DNA of 63,980 bases, from assembly GCA_029862045.1 (NCBI GenBank), contig JAOTYE010000020.1:1-63980 (forward strand), in the 5' to 3' direction. A program made the position numbers and the translations under genes. Below are positions 9,247 through 19,463 of this stretch, in pieces. A model generated the notes under the pieces. The model was given only the letters and a program-made list of their open reading frames with translations, was not told the origin of the DNA and made no database searches. Origin of the DNA: Gammaproteobacteria bacterium. GTDB lineage: Bacteria > Pseudomonadota > Gammaproteobacteria > Steroidobacterales > Woeseiaceae. Each line of letters opens with the position of its first letter. The stretch's first letter is position 1.

Positions 9247-9274
9247 CTTGAAACAAGCGCTTCCGGCCCCACTT
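9247..9274 (+). promoter_or_regulatory. Sigma-32-type heat-shock promoter of dnaK
   Basis: CTTGAAA (9247-9253), a 13-base spacer and CCCCACTT (9267-9274) make a near-perfect heat-shock promoter, about 44 bases before the dnaK ATG. Confidence 0.9.
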
Positions 9275-9318
9275 ATCACCCAGATTTGTCAAACATTTAA
9301 AGAATTCGGAGTAAAGAC

Positions 9319-11238
9319 ATGGGCAAAGTGATTGGTATCGACCTGGGTACCACCAACTCCTGCGTAGCAGTGATGGAGGGTGACTCACCCAAGGTCATCG
9401 AAAACAGCGAGGGTGATCGCACGACACCTTCGATCGTTGCATTCAGCAAAGACGACCAGGTGCTGGTCGGGCAGTCGGCGAAACGCCAGGCTGTGACGAA
9501 TCCGAGCAACACGCTGTTTGCCGTCAAGCGGCTAATCGGCCGGCGCTTTAAAGACGATGTCGTACAGCGAGATATCGACATGGTGTCTTACACGATCGTT
9601 GAGGCCGACAATGGTGACGCCTGGGTAGAGGCGCATGGCAAAAAGATGGCGCCGCCGGAAATCTCTGCACGCGTGCTGATGAAAATGAAAAAGACGGCCG
9701 AGGACTATCTTGGTGAAACAGTTACCGAGGCGGTTGTAACCGTACCTGCCTATTTTAACGATTCGCAGCGCCAGGCGACCAAGGATGCTGGCAAGATCGC
9801 GGGTCTTGACGTTAAACGGATCATTAACGAACCAACTGCAGCAGCGCTTGCTTACGGCATGGACAAGAAACGCGGCGACAAGAAAATCGCCGTGTTCGAC
9901 CTGGGTGGTGGCACCTTCGACGTCTCGATCATCGAGATCGCCGAGGTCGACGGCGAGCATCAGTTCGAAGTACTCGCGACGAACGGTGACACGTTTCTCG
10001 GTGGTGAAGACTTCGATATGCAGGTCATCCTGTATCTGACGTCAGAGTTCGAGCGTGAAAGCGGTGTCGATATCAGCAAGGACCCGCTTGCGATGCAGCG
10101 CCTAAAAGAGGCGGCCGAAAAAGCGAAAATCGAACTTTCAACGCAGCAGCAGACTGAAGTGAATCTGCCGTATATTACGGCCGACGCCAGTGGCCCCAAG
10201 CATCTCATTATCAAGTTGACACGTGCCAAGCTCGAGTCGCTCGTTGACGAACTGATCGATCGAACCATCGGACCGTGCAAGATCGCACTCAATGATGCCG
10301 GACTCAAAGTCAATGAGATCGACGACGTGATCCTCGTCGGCGGCCAGACGCGCATGCCCAAGGTCCAGGAAGAGGTGCAGAACTTCTTCGGCAAGGAACC
10401 ACGCAAGGACGTTAATCCGGATGAGGCAGTAGCGCTGGGCGCGGCGATTCAGGGCGGTGTTCTTGCTGGCGATGTTAAGGACGTTCTGTTGCTCGACGTA
10501 ACACCGCTTTCGCTCGGTATCGAGACGCTTGGTGGCGTCATGACCAAGCTGATCGACAAGAACACGACAATCCCGGCGAATGCCGAACAGGTGTTCTCTA
10601 CAGCCGATGACAATCAGACTGCTGTCACGATTCACGTACTGCAGGGTGAACGCGAACGTTCGTTAGACAACAAGTCTCTGGGTCGCTTTGACCTGGCGGA
10701 CATACCACTAGCGCCACGCGGTCTGCCGCAAATTGAAGTGACATTCGATATCGATGCGAACGGTATTCTCAATGTCTCGGCGAAGGACAAGGCGACTGGC
10801 AAAAGTCAGAACATCGTCATCAAGGCGTCGAGCGGACTATCGGACGAAGAGATCGACAAAATGGTCAATGATGCCGAGAGTCACGCCGAGGAAGATCGTA
10901 AGTTCCGTGAGCTGGTCGATGCCCGTAATCAGGCCGACGGCCTCATCCATGCCGCAGAGAAGACACTGAGCGAACTCGGTGAGAAAGCGACCGGCGAGGA
11001 GAGACTCGGCGTCGAAAACGCGATCTCGGACCTGAAATCGGCACTCGAGAGTGACGACCAGGACGCGATCCGGACCAAGACAGCGGCACTGGCAGAAGCC
11101 TCAGGCGGTCTCGCGCAGAGACTCTACGCTGAAAAGGCGGAACAGGAAGCGGGCGACGGCACAGCCGAGGCCAAGACTGACGATGTTGTCGATGCCGAGT
11201 TCGAGGAAGTCGACGAAGACAAGCCGACGTCTGAGTAG
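9319..11238 (+). CDS. dnaK: Molecular chaperone DnaK (Hsp70)
   Basis: DnaK is the main Hsp70 of the cytoplasm and refolds or holds client proteins under ATP control. The 639 residues start [20 protein letters not shown] (phosphate loop 1). They include [16 protein letters not shown] phosphate loop 2 (here [16 protein letters not shown]), the linker [15 protein letters not shown] and the substrate-binding domain. The end [14 protein letters not shown] matches the EEVD-like acidic tail of proteobacterial DnaK. A good ribosome-binding site (GGAG) precedes ATG 9319. It has its own heat-shock promoter and is followed by dnaJ. Confidence 0.99.
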   Translation: MGKVIGIDLGTTNSCVAVMEGDSPKVIENSEGDRTTPSIVAFSKDDQVLVGQSAKRQAVTNPSNTLFAVKRLIGRRFKDDVVQRDIDMVSYTIVEADNGDAWVEAHGKKMAPPEISARVLMKMKKTAEDYLGETVTEAVVTVPAYFNDSQRQATKDAGKIAGLDVKRIINEPTAAALAYGMDKKRGDKKIAVFDLGGGTFDVSIIEIAEVDGEHQFEVLATNGDTFLGGEDFDMQVILYLTSEFERESGVDISKDPLAMQRLKEAAEKAKIELSTQQQTEVNLPYITADASGPKHLIIKLTRAKLESLVDELIDRTIGPCKIALNDAGLKVNEIDDVILVGGQTRMPKVQEEVQNFFGKEPRKDVNPDEAVALGAAIQGGVLAGDVKDVLLLDVTPLSLGIETLGGVMTKLIDKNTTIPANAEQVFSTADDNQTAVTIHVLQGERERSLDNKSLGRFDLADIPLAPRGLPQIEVTFDIDANGILNVSAKDKATGKSQNIVIKASSGLSDEEIDKMVNDAESHAEEDRKFRELVDARNQADGLIHAAEKTLSELGEKATGEERLGVENAISDLKSALESDDQDAIRTKTAALAEASGGLAQRLYAEKAEQEAGDGTAEAKTDDVVDAEFEEVDEDKPTSE

Positions 11239-11264
11239 GCGCCGGTATCCTGTGAAGTAACCGA

Positions 11265-11284
11265 GGGCGCCGCATGCGGCGCCC
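11265..11284 (+). promoter_or_regulatory. Perfect 20-bp palindrome between dnaK and dnaJ
   Basis: GGGCGCCGCATGCGGCGCCC is a perfect inverted repeat, followed by GGCCTTTAAG. It could act as a weak terminator or an mRNA-stabilising hairpin that sets the dnaK/dnaJ expression ratio, a known arrangement in dnaKJ operons. The tail has only three T, so full termination is unlikely. Confidence 0.6.
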
Positions 11285-11299
11285 GGCCTTTAAGAAGCC

Positions 11300-12427
11300 A
11301 TGGCAAAACGTGACTATTACGATGTACTTGGGGTCTCGCGGACGGCATCCGCCGACGAGATCAAGAAATCGTATCGCCGTCTTGCCATGAAACATCACCC
11401 GGATCGTAACAAGGACGATTCGAGCGCCGGGGGCAAATTCAAGGAAGCCAAAGAGGCCTACGAAGTCCTCAGGGATGCGGACAAGCGTGCCACCTACGAC
11501 CGCTTCGGTCACGAGGGGCTCAGCCCTGGTCCTGGTGGTGCCGGTGGCTTCAGCGCTGAAGGCTTCGGCGACATCTTCGGTGACGTATTCGGCGACATCT
11601 TTGGCGGCGGCCGGCAGCGCGGCAGTCAGGTATTCCGTGGTGCGGACCTGGGCCACGAATTGCGTCTCGACCTCGAAGAAGCGGTAAGCGGCGATTCCGT
11701 CACAATCGACGTGCCGACGCGAGTGTCCTGCGAAACCTGCAATGGCAGCGGCGCGAAAAAAGGCACTGAACCGGTCAAGTGCTCAACTTGTGGCGGTGCG
11801 GGCCAGGTGCGCATGCAACAGGGCTTTTTCTCGATACAGCAGACCTGCCCGGCTTGCAGGGGCGCGGGTACGATGATTGGTGATCCTTGTGCGGATTGTC
11901 ATGGTCGTGGCCGCGTGCACAAGACCAAAACCCTGTCGGTCAAGGTCCCGGCGGGTGTCGACGATGGCGACCGGATCAGACTGTCAGGAGAAGGCGAGGC
12001 CGGCCGCAACGGTGGCCCGCCGGGCGACCTCTATGTCGAGATTCGGGTGAATCCGCACAAGTTGTTTACCCGCGATGGTGCCGATCTAGCGTGCGAGGTG
12101 CCCGTGAGCATGGCGACGGCGACGCTCGGCGGCGAAGTTGAACTGCCGACGCTAAACGGGCACGTGTCGTTGAAAGTGCCGGCTGGCACACAATCAGGCA
12201 AGGTATTCCGATTGCGCGGCAAAGGTGTTTCGACGGTTCGCGATGCGCGCCAGGGTGACTTGTTCGCCAAGGTCTCTGTCGAGACGCCCGTCAATCTGAC
12301 GGCGGAGCAGAAAGATCTTCTGCAGCAGTTTGAGGAGTCTGTGCAGGCGGGCGGTGAGAAGCACAGTCCCCGCACCGGTGGCTGGCTCGATACCGTGAAG
12401 CGATTCTTCGATAGAATCAGTCAATAA
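11300..12427 (+). CDS. dnaJ: Chaperone protein DnaJ (Hsp40)
   Basis: DnaJ delivers unfolded proteins to DnaK and triggers its ATPase. The 375 residues contain the J domain with HPD (in [11 protein letters not shown]), a Gly/Phe-rich linker (about 75-115) and four CxxCxGxG zinc repeats ([32 protein letters not shown]). Two C-terminal client-binding domains follow. This is a full-length class A DnaJ. It lies 61 bases after dnaK and is the last chaperone of the block. Confidence 0.99.
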   Translation: MAKRDYYDVLGVSRTASADEIKKSYRRLAMKHHPDRNKDDSSAGGKFKEAKEAYEVLRDADKRATYDRFGHEGLSPGPGGAGGFSAEGFGDIFGDVFGDIFGGGRQRGSQVFRGADLGHELRLDLEEAVSGDSVTIDVPTRVSCETCNGSGAKKGTEPVKCSTCGGAGQVRMQQGFFSIQQTCPACRGAGTMIGDPCADCHGRGRVHKTKTLSVKVPAGVDDGDRIRLSGEGEAGRNGGPPGDLYVEIRVNPHKLFTRDGADLACEVPVSMATATLGGEVELPTLNGHVSLKVPAGTQSGKVFRLRGKGVSTVRDARQGDLFAKVSVETPVNLTAEQKDLLQQFEESVQAGGEKHSPRTGGWLDTVKRFFDRISQ

Positions 12428-12449
12428 GCGTCGAACAGGGAACACCCAG

Positions 12450-13181
12450 ATCAAACCACTCCGGATAGGAATTGCGGGCAGGGGCCGCATGGGCCAGGCC
12501 CTCATGCGCTCGATTGCCTCGCAGAATGATCTGCAACTGGCGGGCCTTTGGGTGCGTAATGCAGAGCAGGCCGATAGCATGGATCTGCCAGGCGACGTTG
12601 TGATCAGCGATGACGTCGATCAGATTGCCGCCGTTGCCGAGGTCGTCGTCGATTTCAGTCTGCCGGAGGCGATGAGCAATGTTCTCGCGGCGGTCACAAG
12701 CCACGGCAAGCCGCTTGTTTGTGGCGTCAGCGGCCTTTCTGCAGCGCTACTATCCGAACTCGATACCGCAGCTCAGTCGGTTGCTATCGTGTACGACCGT
12801 AATATGAGCCTCGGTGTCGCTGTTCTTGAAAATCTGGTGCGCCAGGCGGCCGCAACTCTCGGCGCCGGTTTTGAGGCCGAGGTCCATGAGACGCATCATG
12901 TCCACAAACTCGACTCGCCGTCAGGAACAGCGTTGCAACTGGGCGCGGCCATCGCAGCAGCGCGCGGCTCTGCCGCGGGCGAGATTCGGTACGAGGTCGA
13001 GCGGCGGGGCGAGGTACCCGGAGACCACACCGTTGTGCTGTCCTCGGCTACAGAGCGCCTCACATTGGGGCACAGCGTGACAACAAGGCAGGTATTTGCC
13101 GACGGTGCGCTGCGGGCGGCGCGCTGGGTCATTGACCAGCCTCCCGGTCGCTACCAAATGAGTGATGTATTGGAGCTGTAA
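12450..13181 (+). CDS. dapB: 4-hydroxy-tetrahydrodipicolinate reductase, apparent non-AUG start
   Basis: DapB makes tetrahydrodipicolinate with NAD(P)H in lysine and diaminopimelate synthesis. The conserved Rossmann segment RIGIAGRGRMGQALM begins before the first ATG (12489), so that ATG would remove the nucleotide-binding glycines. No ATG, GTG or TTG lies in frame between the preceding stop-free stretch and this motif. An ATC at 12450 sits 8 bases after an AGGGA ribosome-binding site and gives IKPLRIGIAG, a normal N-terminus. The catalytic block ETHHVHKLDSPSGTA is intact, and the 243 residues are slightly short for the family. The start is an inference; a base error in the sequence is the alternative. 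Confidence 0.85.
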   Translation: MKPLRIGIAGRGRMGQALMRSIASQNDLQLAGLWVRNAEQADSMDLPGDVVISDDVDQIAAVAEVVVDFSLPEAMSNVLAAVTSHGKPLVCGVSGLSAALLSELDTAAQSVAIVYDRNMSLGVAVLENLVRQAAATLGAGFEAEVHETHHVHKLDSPSGTALQLGAAIAAARGSAAGEIRYEVERRGEVPGDHTVVLSSATERLTLGHSVTTRQVFADGALRAARWVIDQPPGRYQMSDVLEL

Positions 13182-13183
13182 AG

Positions 13184-13307
13184 CGATGACCGGGACACCC
13201 GTCATCGGAAGTAAAGCGCAGCGTATTCAATAGGCAGTTGAGTTTCGGTCGGCACATCAACAAGCTATCGGACCGAGCCATGAAGATGATGGGTGTCCCG
13301 ATCATCG
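13184..13307 (+). repeat. REPIN-like paired palindromic repeat
   Basis: Two near-identical 22-base hairpins in opposite orientation bound this element. The first (13185-13206) has arms GATGAC-CGGG and CCCGTCATC around ACA. The second (13285-13306) is its reverse complement with two differences. Between them, TCGGTC and GACCGA form an inner inverted repeat. Each hairpin carries a bulge on one side, the pattern of REP sequences paired into a REPIN. It begins three bases after the dapB stop and contains no credible gene. Confidence 0.65.
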
Positions 13308-13396
13308 CCAGTGGGCACAAAAACTGCGATTTCTATAGCGCTCTATCGTTCGTTTCAGTAAGATACGCCGGATCGCTTAGCGGTCAGCGAAATCAC

Positions 13397-13422
13397 AAGC
13401 GGGAGGCATTGTCCTTCCGCTT
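13397..13422 (+). promoter_or_regulatory. Hairpin in the carA leader
   Basis: AAGCGGGAGG pairs with CCTTCCGCTT (ten pairs, one G-U) around CATTGT and is followed by TTTTG. It lies about 50 bases before the carA start. It may be an attenuator for pyrimidine or arginine control, or a residual terminator of the dapB transcript. The regulation is an inference. Confidence 0.5.
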
Positions 13423-13470
13423 TTGTGCATCTGAACTCAGTAATCAGGTATTGGTAATCGAGGATCGCTG

Positions 13471-14628
13471 TTGAGTACGCCTGCTGTTCTGGCACTTGCT
13501 GATGGAACAATCTTTCGGGGCACCTCCGTGGGGGCCGATGGCCAGACCATTGGTGAAGTAGTCTTCAACACGGCGATGACCGGGTATCAGGAGATCCTGA
13601 CCGATCCTTCCTACTGTCGACAGATAGTCACACTGACCTATCCGCACGTCGGCAACACTGGCACCAATAGCGAGGACATGGAGTCGTCGCAGGTACACGC
13701 ATCCGGCCTGATCATTCGCGATTGCTCGATGGTTAGCAGTAGCTGGCGTTCGGAACGGACATTCGACGACTTTCTCAGGCAGTCAGGAACCGTCGCGATT
13801 GCCGATATCGACACGCGCCGGCTGACTCGCATCATTCGTGAGAAGGGCGCGCAATCGGGTTGCATCATGACAGGCGCGGCGAATCCCGAGGTTGCAATCA
13901 AGCACGCCCGGAAATTCCCGGGTATCGCCGGCATGGATCTGGCCAAATTCGTCACGACTGATCGGTCTTATCAGTGGTGCCATGGCGTGACGTTTGGCCA
14001 GCGGCCACGAATTCTGAGCCGCCGCATAGCGGCGTATCACGTCGTCGCGTACGACTTCGGTATCAAGCGCAATATTCTGCGGCTGCTGTCCGATCTCGAC
14101 TGCCGCATGACCGTTGTGCCCGCAACGACGAGCGTGGACGAAGCGCTCGCGATGAGACCTGACGGGATTTTCCTGTCCAACGGGCCGGGTGATCCGGAAC
14201 CCTGCGAGTATGCGATCAACGCGATCCAGGAATTCCTGGATGCGGGTATGCCGGTATTCGGCATCTGCCTGGGTCACCAGCTGTTGGCACTGGCCGCCGG
14301 GGCGAAAACGGTCAAGATGAAGTTTGGGCATCACGGCGCAAACCATCCGGTGCAGGACCTGGAGACCGGGCAGGTGATGATAACGAGTCAGAATCACGGT
14401 TTTGCGGTGGATGAAGAAAGCCTGCCCGACGGCGTTCAGGCAACACATCGCTCGTTGTTCGATGGCACGTTGCAGGGCATCGCAATCAAGGACCAGCCCG
14501 CGTTCAGCTTTCAGGGGCACCCGGAGGCAAGCCCGGGACCGCACGATCTGTTGCCGTTGTTCGAACGATTTGTCCAGGACATGGAAGCTCAGAGGCGCAG
14601 CTCTGCTCGTGTGCTCATGTCAACATAG
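13471..14628 (+). CDS. carA: Carbamoyl-phosphate synthase small subunit
   Basis: CarA is the glutaminase subunit that feeds ammonia to CarB for carbamoyl phosphate, the precursor of arginine and pyrimidines. The 385-residue protein has the N-terminal CPSase small domain ([29 protein letters not shown]) and a class I glutamine amidotransferase domain. The nucleophile is Cys266 in GICLGHQ, with His350 and Glu352 in HPEA. The start is TTG 13471 with a GAGGA ribosome-binding site; this gives [12 protein letters not shown], as in relatives. carB follows 62 bases later. Confidence 0.97.
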   Translation: MSTPAVLALADGTIFRGTSVGADGQTIGEVVFNTAMTGYQEILTDPSYCRQIVTLTYPHVGNTGTNSEDMESSQVHASGLIIRDCSMVSSSWRSERTFDDFLRQSGTVAIADIDTRRLTRIIREKGAQSGCIMTGAANPEVAIKHARKFPGIAGMDLAKFVTTDRSYQWCHGVTFGQRPRILSRRIAAYHVVAYDFGIKRNILRLLSDLDCRMTVVPATTSVDEALAMRPDGIFLSNGPGDPEPCEYAINAIQEFLDAGMPVFGICLGHQLLALAAGAKTVKMKFGHHGANHPVQDLETGQVMITSQNHGFAVDEESLPDGVQATHRSLFDGTLQGIAIKDQPAFSFQGHPEASPGPHDLLPLFERFVQDMEAQRRSSARVLMST

Positions 14629-14690
14629 ACTTATAAAACAGTAGATTAAGAGATTTTATTAAAGTGATTTATCGTTGATTGACGTGGATA

Positions 14691-17600
14691 ATGCCGAAGC
14701 GAACTGACATAGACAGTATCTTGATTATCGGTGCCGGCCCGATCGTGATCGGGCAGGCCTGTGAGTTCGACTATTCGGGGGCACAGGCCTGCAAGGCGCT
14801 CAAGGAGGAGGGTTACAGGGTCGTTCTGGTGAATTCGAATCCGGCAACCATCATGACGGATCCCGAGACGGCCGACGCGGTCTACATTGAGCCGGTGCAC
14901 TGGAAGGCGGTCGAGCAGATCATTGCGAAGGAGAGACCCGACGCGTTGCTGCCGACCATGGGTGGACAAACGGGGCTGAATTGCGCGCTTGACCTGGCGC
15001 GAGAGGGCGTCCTCGATAAATACAATGTAGAGATGATCGCCGCTTCGCGAGAGGCGATCGATATGGCCGAGGACCGGGACCTGTTTCGGCGGGCAATGAC
15101 CGATATCGGGCTTGAAGTGCCCAGAGCCGAAATCGCACATTCGATCGAACAGGCGCTCGAAAAGCAGAACAGCATTGGATTCCCGACGATCATACGGCCG
15201 TCATTTACGCTGGGCGGCACTGGCGGCGGTATCGCATATAACCGTGAAGAGTTCGAGCGGATTGTCACACACGGCCTGGAATTGTCGCCGACGACCGAGG
15301 TGCTGCTCGAGGAGTCCGTCATCGGCTGGAAAGAATTCGAGATGGAGGTTGTTCGCGACAAGAATGACAACTGCATCATCGTCTGCTCAATCGAAAACCT
15401 TGATCCAATGGGAGTTCACACCGGCGACTCGATTACCGTGGCGCCAGCGCAAACCCTGACGGACAAGGAATACCAGCGTCTGCGGGATGCCTCAATCGAT
15501 GTGTTGCGCAAGATTGGTGTCGAGACGGGCGGCTCCAATGTGCAATTTGCGGTGAGTCCGGAAGATGGTCGCGTGTTGATTATCGAGATGAACCCACGCG
15601 TGTCACGTTCATCCGCGCTGGCTTCCAAAGCGACGGGTTTTCCGATTGCCAAAGTCGCGGCGAAGCTCGCTGTTGGCTACACGCTGGACGAGCTGCAGAA
15701 TGAAATTACGGGTGGGACGACACCGGCGTCATTCGAGCCGACGATTGACTACGTGGTCACCAAAATACCGCGCTTCACGTTCGAAAAATTCCCGGGCGCC
15801 AACGATCGGCTGACAACGCAGATGAAATCGGTCGGCGAAGTCATGGCGATGGGACGAACTTTCCAGGAATCATTGCAGAAAGCGCTGCGAGGGCTTGAGA
15901 CTGGCATCACGGGTCTAGACGAGCTGGTCTATTCGATCGCCACAGACGCCGAGCGCGACCATCTACGCCAGGAGTTGCGTATCCCTGGCGCTGATCGAGT
16001 GCGTTACGTCGCCGACGCGATGCGGCTCGGGTTTTCATTTGCAGACGTCGCCAAAATAACGCGTATTGATCCCTGGTTTCTTGCGCAGATTGCTGACCTG
16101 CTCGAGTCCGAGCAGGTTGTTCGCGCTGCAGGTTTGGCAGGGCTGACAGAGCCAGTACTGCGTTCGCTCAAGCGCAAGGGTTTTTCCGATGCACGAATCG
16201 CAGATGTCCTGGGCATTGCGGAGAAGGTCGTACGCCAGCGCCGGCTCGAACTGGATATTCGCCCTGTGTTCAAGCGGGTCGATACCTGTGCCGCCGAGTT
16301 TTTAACAACGACCGCGTACCTGTATTCGACTTATGAGGAGGAGTGCGAGGCCGGGCCTTCAGACAATCCGAAAATAATGATCCTTGGGGGCGGTCCAAAT
16401 CGAATTGGCCAGGGAATTGAGTTCGATTATTGCTGCGTGCATGCGGCGCTTGCGCTGAAAGAATCGGGCTACGAGACCATCATGGTCAACTGCAACCCGG
16501 AGACCGTTTCAACCGACTACGACACGTCCGATCGACTTTACTTCGAGTCGCTGACCTTTGAAGACGTAATGGAGATTATCGACAAGGAGCAGCCGAAGGG
16601 CGTCATCGTCCAGTACGGCGGCCAGACACCCCTGAAGTTGGCGCGTGAACTCGAAGCGGCTGGAGCGCCGATTATTGGTACAACACCGGACTCGATCGAT
16701 CTCGCCGAAGATCGCGAGAGGTTTCAGCAACTCGTCGAATCGCTGCAGCTCAAACAACCGCCCAATTGCACAGCAAGAAATAAGCAAGAGGCCCTCGATT
16801 CGAGTGCCGACGTCGGCTACCCGTTGGTTGTGCGTCCGTCCTATGTGCTCGGCGGCCGCGCAATGGAGATCGTTCATTGTGACGAAGACCTCGGCGCCTA
16901 TATGGACGCCGCGATCAATGTTTCCAATGACAGTCCGGTGCTGCTTGATCGTTTCCTCGACCTTGCGATTGAAGTTGATGTCGATTGTGTCTGCGACGGC
17001 GAGCGTGTGCTGATCGGTGGTGTCATGGAGCACATCGAACAGGCAGGCGTTCATTCCGGCGACTCGGGCTGTTCATTGCCACCGTTTAGTCTGACCGATG
17101 AGGTGCAGCAAGAGCTTGTCGAGCAAGTGATAAAACTCGCCAAAGGATTGAAAGTTGTTGGTCTGATGAACACGCAGTTCGCCATTCAAAACAACGTCGT
17201 GTACCTGCTCGAAGTTAACCCGCGTGCGTCGCGAACGATTCCGTTTGTTTCCAAGGCGATCGGTATCCCGCTGGCCAAGATTGCGGCGAAGGCCATGGTC
17301 GGTGAGTCCCTCGCAAAGCAGGGGTATGTGAATCAGCGCGTGCCGGAATACTATTCAGTTAAGGAATCCGTGTTTCCGTTTGTCAAATTCCCCGGTGCCG
17401 ACCCGATCCTCGGTCCCGAGATGAAGTCGACGGGCGAGGTGATGGGCGTCGGACGCTCGTTCGGCGAAGCCTATGCCAAGGCACAATTGGCGTCGGGCGT
17501 CGTATTGCCGCAGCAGGGAGCCGCGCTGCTGAGTGTGCGCGATCGAGACAAGGATGGCGCGGTCGAACTCGCGAAAATTCTCGTCGAGCAGGGCTTCGAC

Positions 17601-17915
17601 ATCGTTGCGACGCATGGAACAGCACAAAAGCTAGCAGCCTCTGGCGTATCATGTCGTCGAGCGAATAAGGTTCGCGAAGGCCGGCCGCATATCGTTGACA
17701 TGATCAAGAACAGTGAAATCGATTTGATCGTCAATACGACCGAAGGTAAGCAGGCGATCAATGAATCGACCTCGATCCGTGCTGAAGCGGTTCGCAGAGG
17801 CGTTACTTACTATACGACTCTTGGCGCGGCGATCGCGACGTGTAAGGCAATTGAACATCTGGATGACAGTGACGTGAATCGCTTGCAGGATTTGCACAAT
17901 GAGGTGGCGGCATGA
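14691..17915 (+). CDS. carB: Carbamoyl-phosphate synthase large subunit
   Basis: CarB carries out the two ATP-dependent phosphorylations that convert bicarbonate and ammonia to carbamoyl phosphate. The 1,074 residues show two homologous halves: the first starts [21 protein letters not shown] and the second [21 protein letters not shown], each with its own ATP-grasp. A C-terminal allosteric MGS-like domain follows ([28 protein letters not shown]). The start is ATG 14691 ([13 protein letters not shown]); a TTG four codons upstream is less likely. Its end overlaps greA by four bases (ATGA), so the two are translationally coupled. Confidence 0.98.
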   Translation: MPKRTDIDSILIIGAGPIVIGQACEFDYSGAQACKALKEEGYRVVLVNSNPATIMTDPETADAVYIEPVHWKAVEQIIAKERPDALLPTMGGQTGLNCALDLAREGVLDKYNVEMIAASREAIDMAEDRDLFRRAMTDIGLEVPRAEIAHSIEQALEKQNSIGFPTIIRPSFTLGGTGGGIAYNREEFERIVTHGLELSPTTEVLLEESVIGWKEFEMEVVRDKNDNCIIVCSIENLDPMGVHTGDSITVAPAQTLTDKEYQRLRDASIDVLRKIGVETGGSNVQFAVSPEDGRVLIIEMNPRVSRSSALASKATGFPIAKVAAKLAVGYTLDELQNEITGGTTPASFEPTIDYVVTKIPRFTFEKFPGANDRLTTQMKSVGEVMAMGRTFQESLQKALRGLETGITGLDELVYSIATDAERDHLRQELRIPGADRVRYVADAMRLGFSFADVAKITRIDPWFLAQIADLLESEQVVRAAGLAGLTEPVLRSLKRKGFSDARIADVLGIAEKVVRQRRLELDIRPVFKRVDTCAAEFLTTTAYLYSTYEEECEAGPSDNPKIMILGGGPNRIGQGIEFDYCCVHAALALKESGYETIMVNCNPETVSTDYDTSDRLYFESLTFEDVMEIIDKEQPKGVIVQYGGQTPLKLARELEAAGAPIIGTTPDSIDLAEDRERFQQLVESLQLKQPPNCTARNKQEALDSSADVGYPLVVRPSYVLGGRAMEIVHCDEDLGAYMDAAINVSNDSPVLLDRFLDLAIEVDVDCVCDGERVLIGGVMEHIEQAGVHSGDSGCSLPPFSLTDEVQQELVEQVIKLAKGLKVVGLMNTQFAIQNNVVYLLEVNPRASRTIPFVSKAIGIPLAKIAAKAMVGESLAKQGYVNQRVPEYYSVKESVFPFVKFPGADPILGPEMKSTGEVMGVGRSFGEAYAKAQLASGVVLPQQGAALLSVRDRDKDGAVELAKILVEQGFDIVATHGTAQKLAASGVSCRRANKVREGRPHIVDMIKNSEIDLIVNTTEGKQAINESTSIRAEAVRRGVTYYTTLGAAIATCKAIEHLDDSDVNRLQDLHNEVAA

Positions 17916-18388
17916 GCAAGGTACCAATGACTGTTCGTGGTCACGAGCTTCTTCAAGAGGAACTCAAGAAGCTGAAGTCTGTGGATCGGCCGCAGGTGAT
18001 TGAGGCGATAGCTGAGGCCCGGGCGCATGGTGATCTGAAGGAAAATGCCGAGTACCACGCAGCCAAGGATCAACAAGGATTTATCGAAGCGCGCATCAAG
18101 CAACTCGAAGGCAAGTTGTCGCACCTGCAGGTAATCGATGTCACAACAATCGATGCCAAAGGAAAGGTTGTTTTTGGCTCTACGGTCGAACTAAGCGACG
18201 AAGATACCGGCAAGAACATCTCGTACAGAATCGTTGGCGAGGATGAAGCCAACATAAAAACAGGCTTGATTTCCTACACTTCACCGATTGCGCGGGCATT
18301 GATCGGCAAGAACGAAGGTGATGTCGTGTCGTTTCAGGCGCCGGGCGGCGAAAAGACGTTTGAAATACTCGAGGTCAAGTACGTGTGA
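17912..18388 (+). CDS. greA: Transcription elongation factor GreA
   Basis: GreA stimulates transcript cleavage by backtracked RNA polymerase. The 158-residue protein has the N-terminal coiled coil ([45 protein letters not shown]) with the acidic tip residues Asp and Glu of [12 protein letters not shown]. The C-terminal FKBP-like domain includes [16 protein letters not shown]. It overlaps the carB stop by four bases and ends 14 bases into the convergent yhbY. Confidence 0.98.
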   Translation: MSKVPMTVRGHELLQEELKKLKSVDRPQVIEAIAEARAHGDLKENAEYHAAKDQQGFIEARIKQLEGKLSHLQVIDVTTIDAKGKVVFGSTVELSDEDTGKNISYRIVGEDEANIKTGLISYTSPIARALIGKNEGDVVSFQAPGGEKTFEILEVKYV

Positions 18389-18704
18389 CGTGTGTCGGCT
18401 TGCGGTTCGGAATGACGATTTTATTTTTCTTTTTCTCGGGATTCTCCCGATACAGCAATGCCACGTTACCGACGCGCTGAATGAGGGCTGCCGAACCAAG
18501 CTCGCAGAGCTCATTGATAATCGCATCTCGTGCTTTTCTATCACCAACCCGGACACTCACCTTGATTAGTTCGTGGTGTGCGAGCGTCGTCTCATATTCA
18601 ATAAGCAATGACTCGGACAAGCCGGAATCTGCAACCATGATGAGCGGTCTCAAACCGTGGCCGAGGCCGCGCAGGTATTTCTTTTGTGCTTCACTGAGTG
18701 TCAT
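18375..18704 (-). CDS. yhbY: Ribosome assembly RNA-binding protein YhbY
   Basis: A small CRS1/YhbY (CRM) domain protein that binds pre-50S particles. The 109 residues begin [31 protein letters not shown] and carry the GxxG-like loop [22 protein letters not shown]. The frame extends upstream to 18791, but the extension is unlike the family, so ATG 18704 is chosen. It runs against greA and overlaps its last bases. Its start is only 17 bases from a duplicated rlmE start on the other strand, so the two promoters must overlap. Confidence 0.93.
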   Translation of the reverse strand: MTLSEAQKKYLRGLGHGLRPLIMVADSGLSESLLIEYETTLAHHELIKVSVRVGDRKARDAIINELCELGSAALIQRVGNVALLYRENPEKKKNKIVIPNRKPTHVTRT

Positions 18705-18721
18705 GGGCGCGAAGTGTACCA

Positions 18722-18772
18722 ATGAGTAAGCCTCGAGGCACTGGCCTGGCGTACGAATCGGGTAATGCGTGA
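18722..18772 (+). CDS. 16-codon upstream ORF, duplicate of the rlmE start
   Basis: ATG 18722 opens a frame coding MSKPRGTGLAYESGNA. Its first nine residues equal the N-terminus of RlmE. The TGA stop (18770-18772) overlaps the rlmE ATG by one base. The 26 bases from this ATG match the 26 from the rlmE ATG at all but two positions, exactly 50 bases apart. It may be a leftover of a local duplication or a translational coupler. I see no direct evidence that the peptide has a function. Confidence 0.45.
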   Translation: MSKPRGTGLAYESGNA

Positions 18773-19395
18773 TGAGTAAACCCCGAGGCACTGGCCTTTC
18801 TTGGAAGGACCGTCAGGAGCGCGATCCCTATGTCCAGCAGGCTCGACGAGAGGGCTGGCGTTCGCGAGCCGTGTACAAGCTCGAACAGATCGAGCAGAAA
18901 GAGCGCTTGCTGAAACCCGGTATGGTCTGTGTGGATCTCGGTGCTGCACCAGGAAGCTGGAGTCAGTACGTCACCGAGAAGCTAAAAGGACAGGTGCGGA
19001 TCGTCGCGGTGGACCTGTTGCCGATGGACGCGTTGCCGTCGGTTGAATTCATTCAGGGCGACTTTACGGATGACGATATTCTTGCGGCGATGCTGGAGGC
19101 GCTGGGCGATACGCGTGCCGACCTTGTAATCAGCGATATGGCCCCCAATATCAGCGGCAATCGATCGATAGATCAGCCACGGTCGATGTATTTGGCCGAA
19201 CTGGCGCTGGAGTTCTGTCGACAGGTGCTTGGGCCCGGTGGCGGGTTTGTCTGCAAGCTGTTTCAAGGTGAGGGCATCGACGAATTCATCGCCACAACAC
19301 GAGGCGTGTTTAAGCGTGTCAAAGTCAAGAAACCCAAGGCTTCCAGGCCAGGCAGCCGTGAGGTTTACTTGGTAGCGAGAAACTATCAATTGTAG
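18772..19395 (+). CDS. rlmE: 23S rRNA 2'-O-ribose U2552 methyltransferase RlmE
   Basis: RlmE (FtsJ/RrmJ) methylates U2552 of 23S rRNA late in 50S assembly and is heat-inducible in E. coli. The 207 residues include the K-D-K-E catalytic tetrad context: YKLEQI, SAM site DLGAAPGSWSQYV, SDMAPNISGNRSID and FVCKLFQGEG. The chosen start is ATG 18772 (MSKPRGTGLSWK); a GTG one codon upstream is possible. It is preceded by a duplicate of its own first codons. ftsH follows at close range, the classical ftsJ-ftsH pair. Confidence 0.96.
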   Translation: MSKPRGTGLSWKDRQERDPYVQQARREGWRSRAVYKLEQIEQKERLLKPGMVCVDLGAAPGSWSQYVTEKLKGQVRIVAVDLLPMDALPSVEFIQGDFTDDDILAAMLEALGDTRADLVISDMAPNISGNRSIDQPRSMYLAELALEFCRQVLGPGGGFVCKLFQGEGIDEFIATTRGVFKRVKVKKPKASRPGSREVYLVARNYQL

Positions 19396-19463
19396 TAGTG
19401 TCTAACAGCTAGAACCTGTCTAAATACACAGTGCTTTTGCGCCTGCCACCGCGGATTCTCAAA

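Noticed and set aside
7430..9318. CIRCE operator for HrcA.
   Set aside because: No TTAGCACTC with a matching GAGTGCTAA could be found before hrcA, grpE or dnaK.
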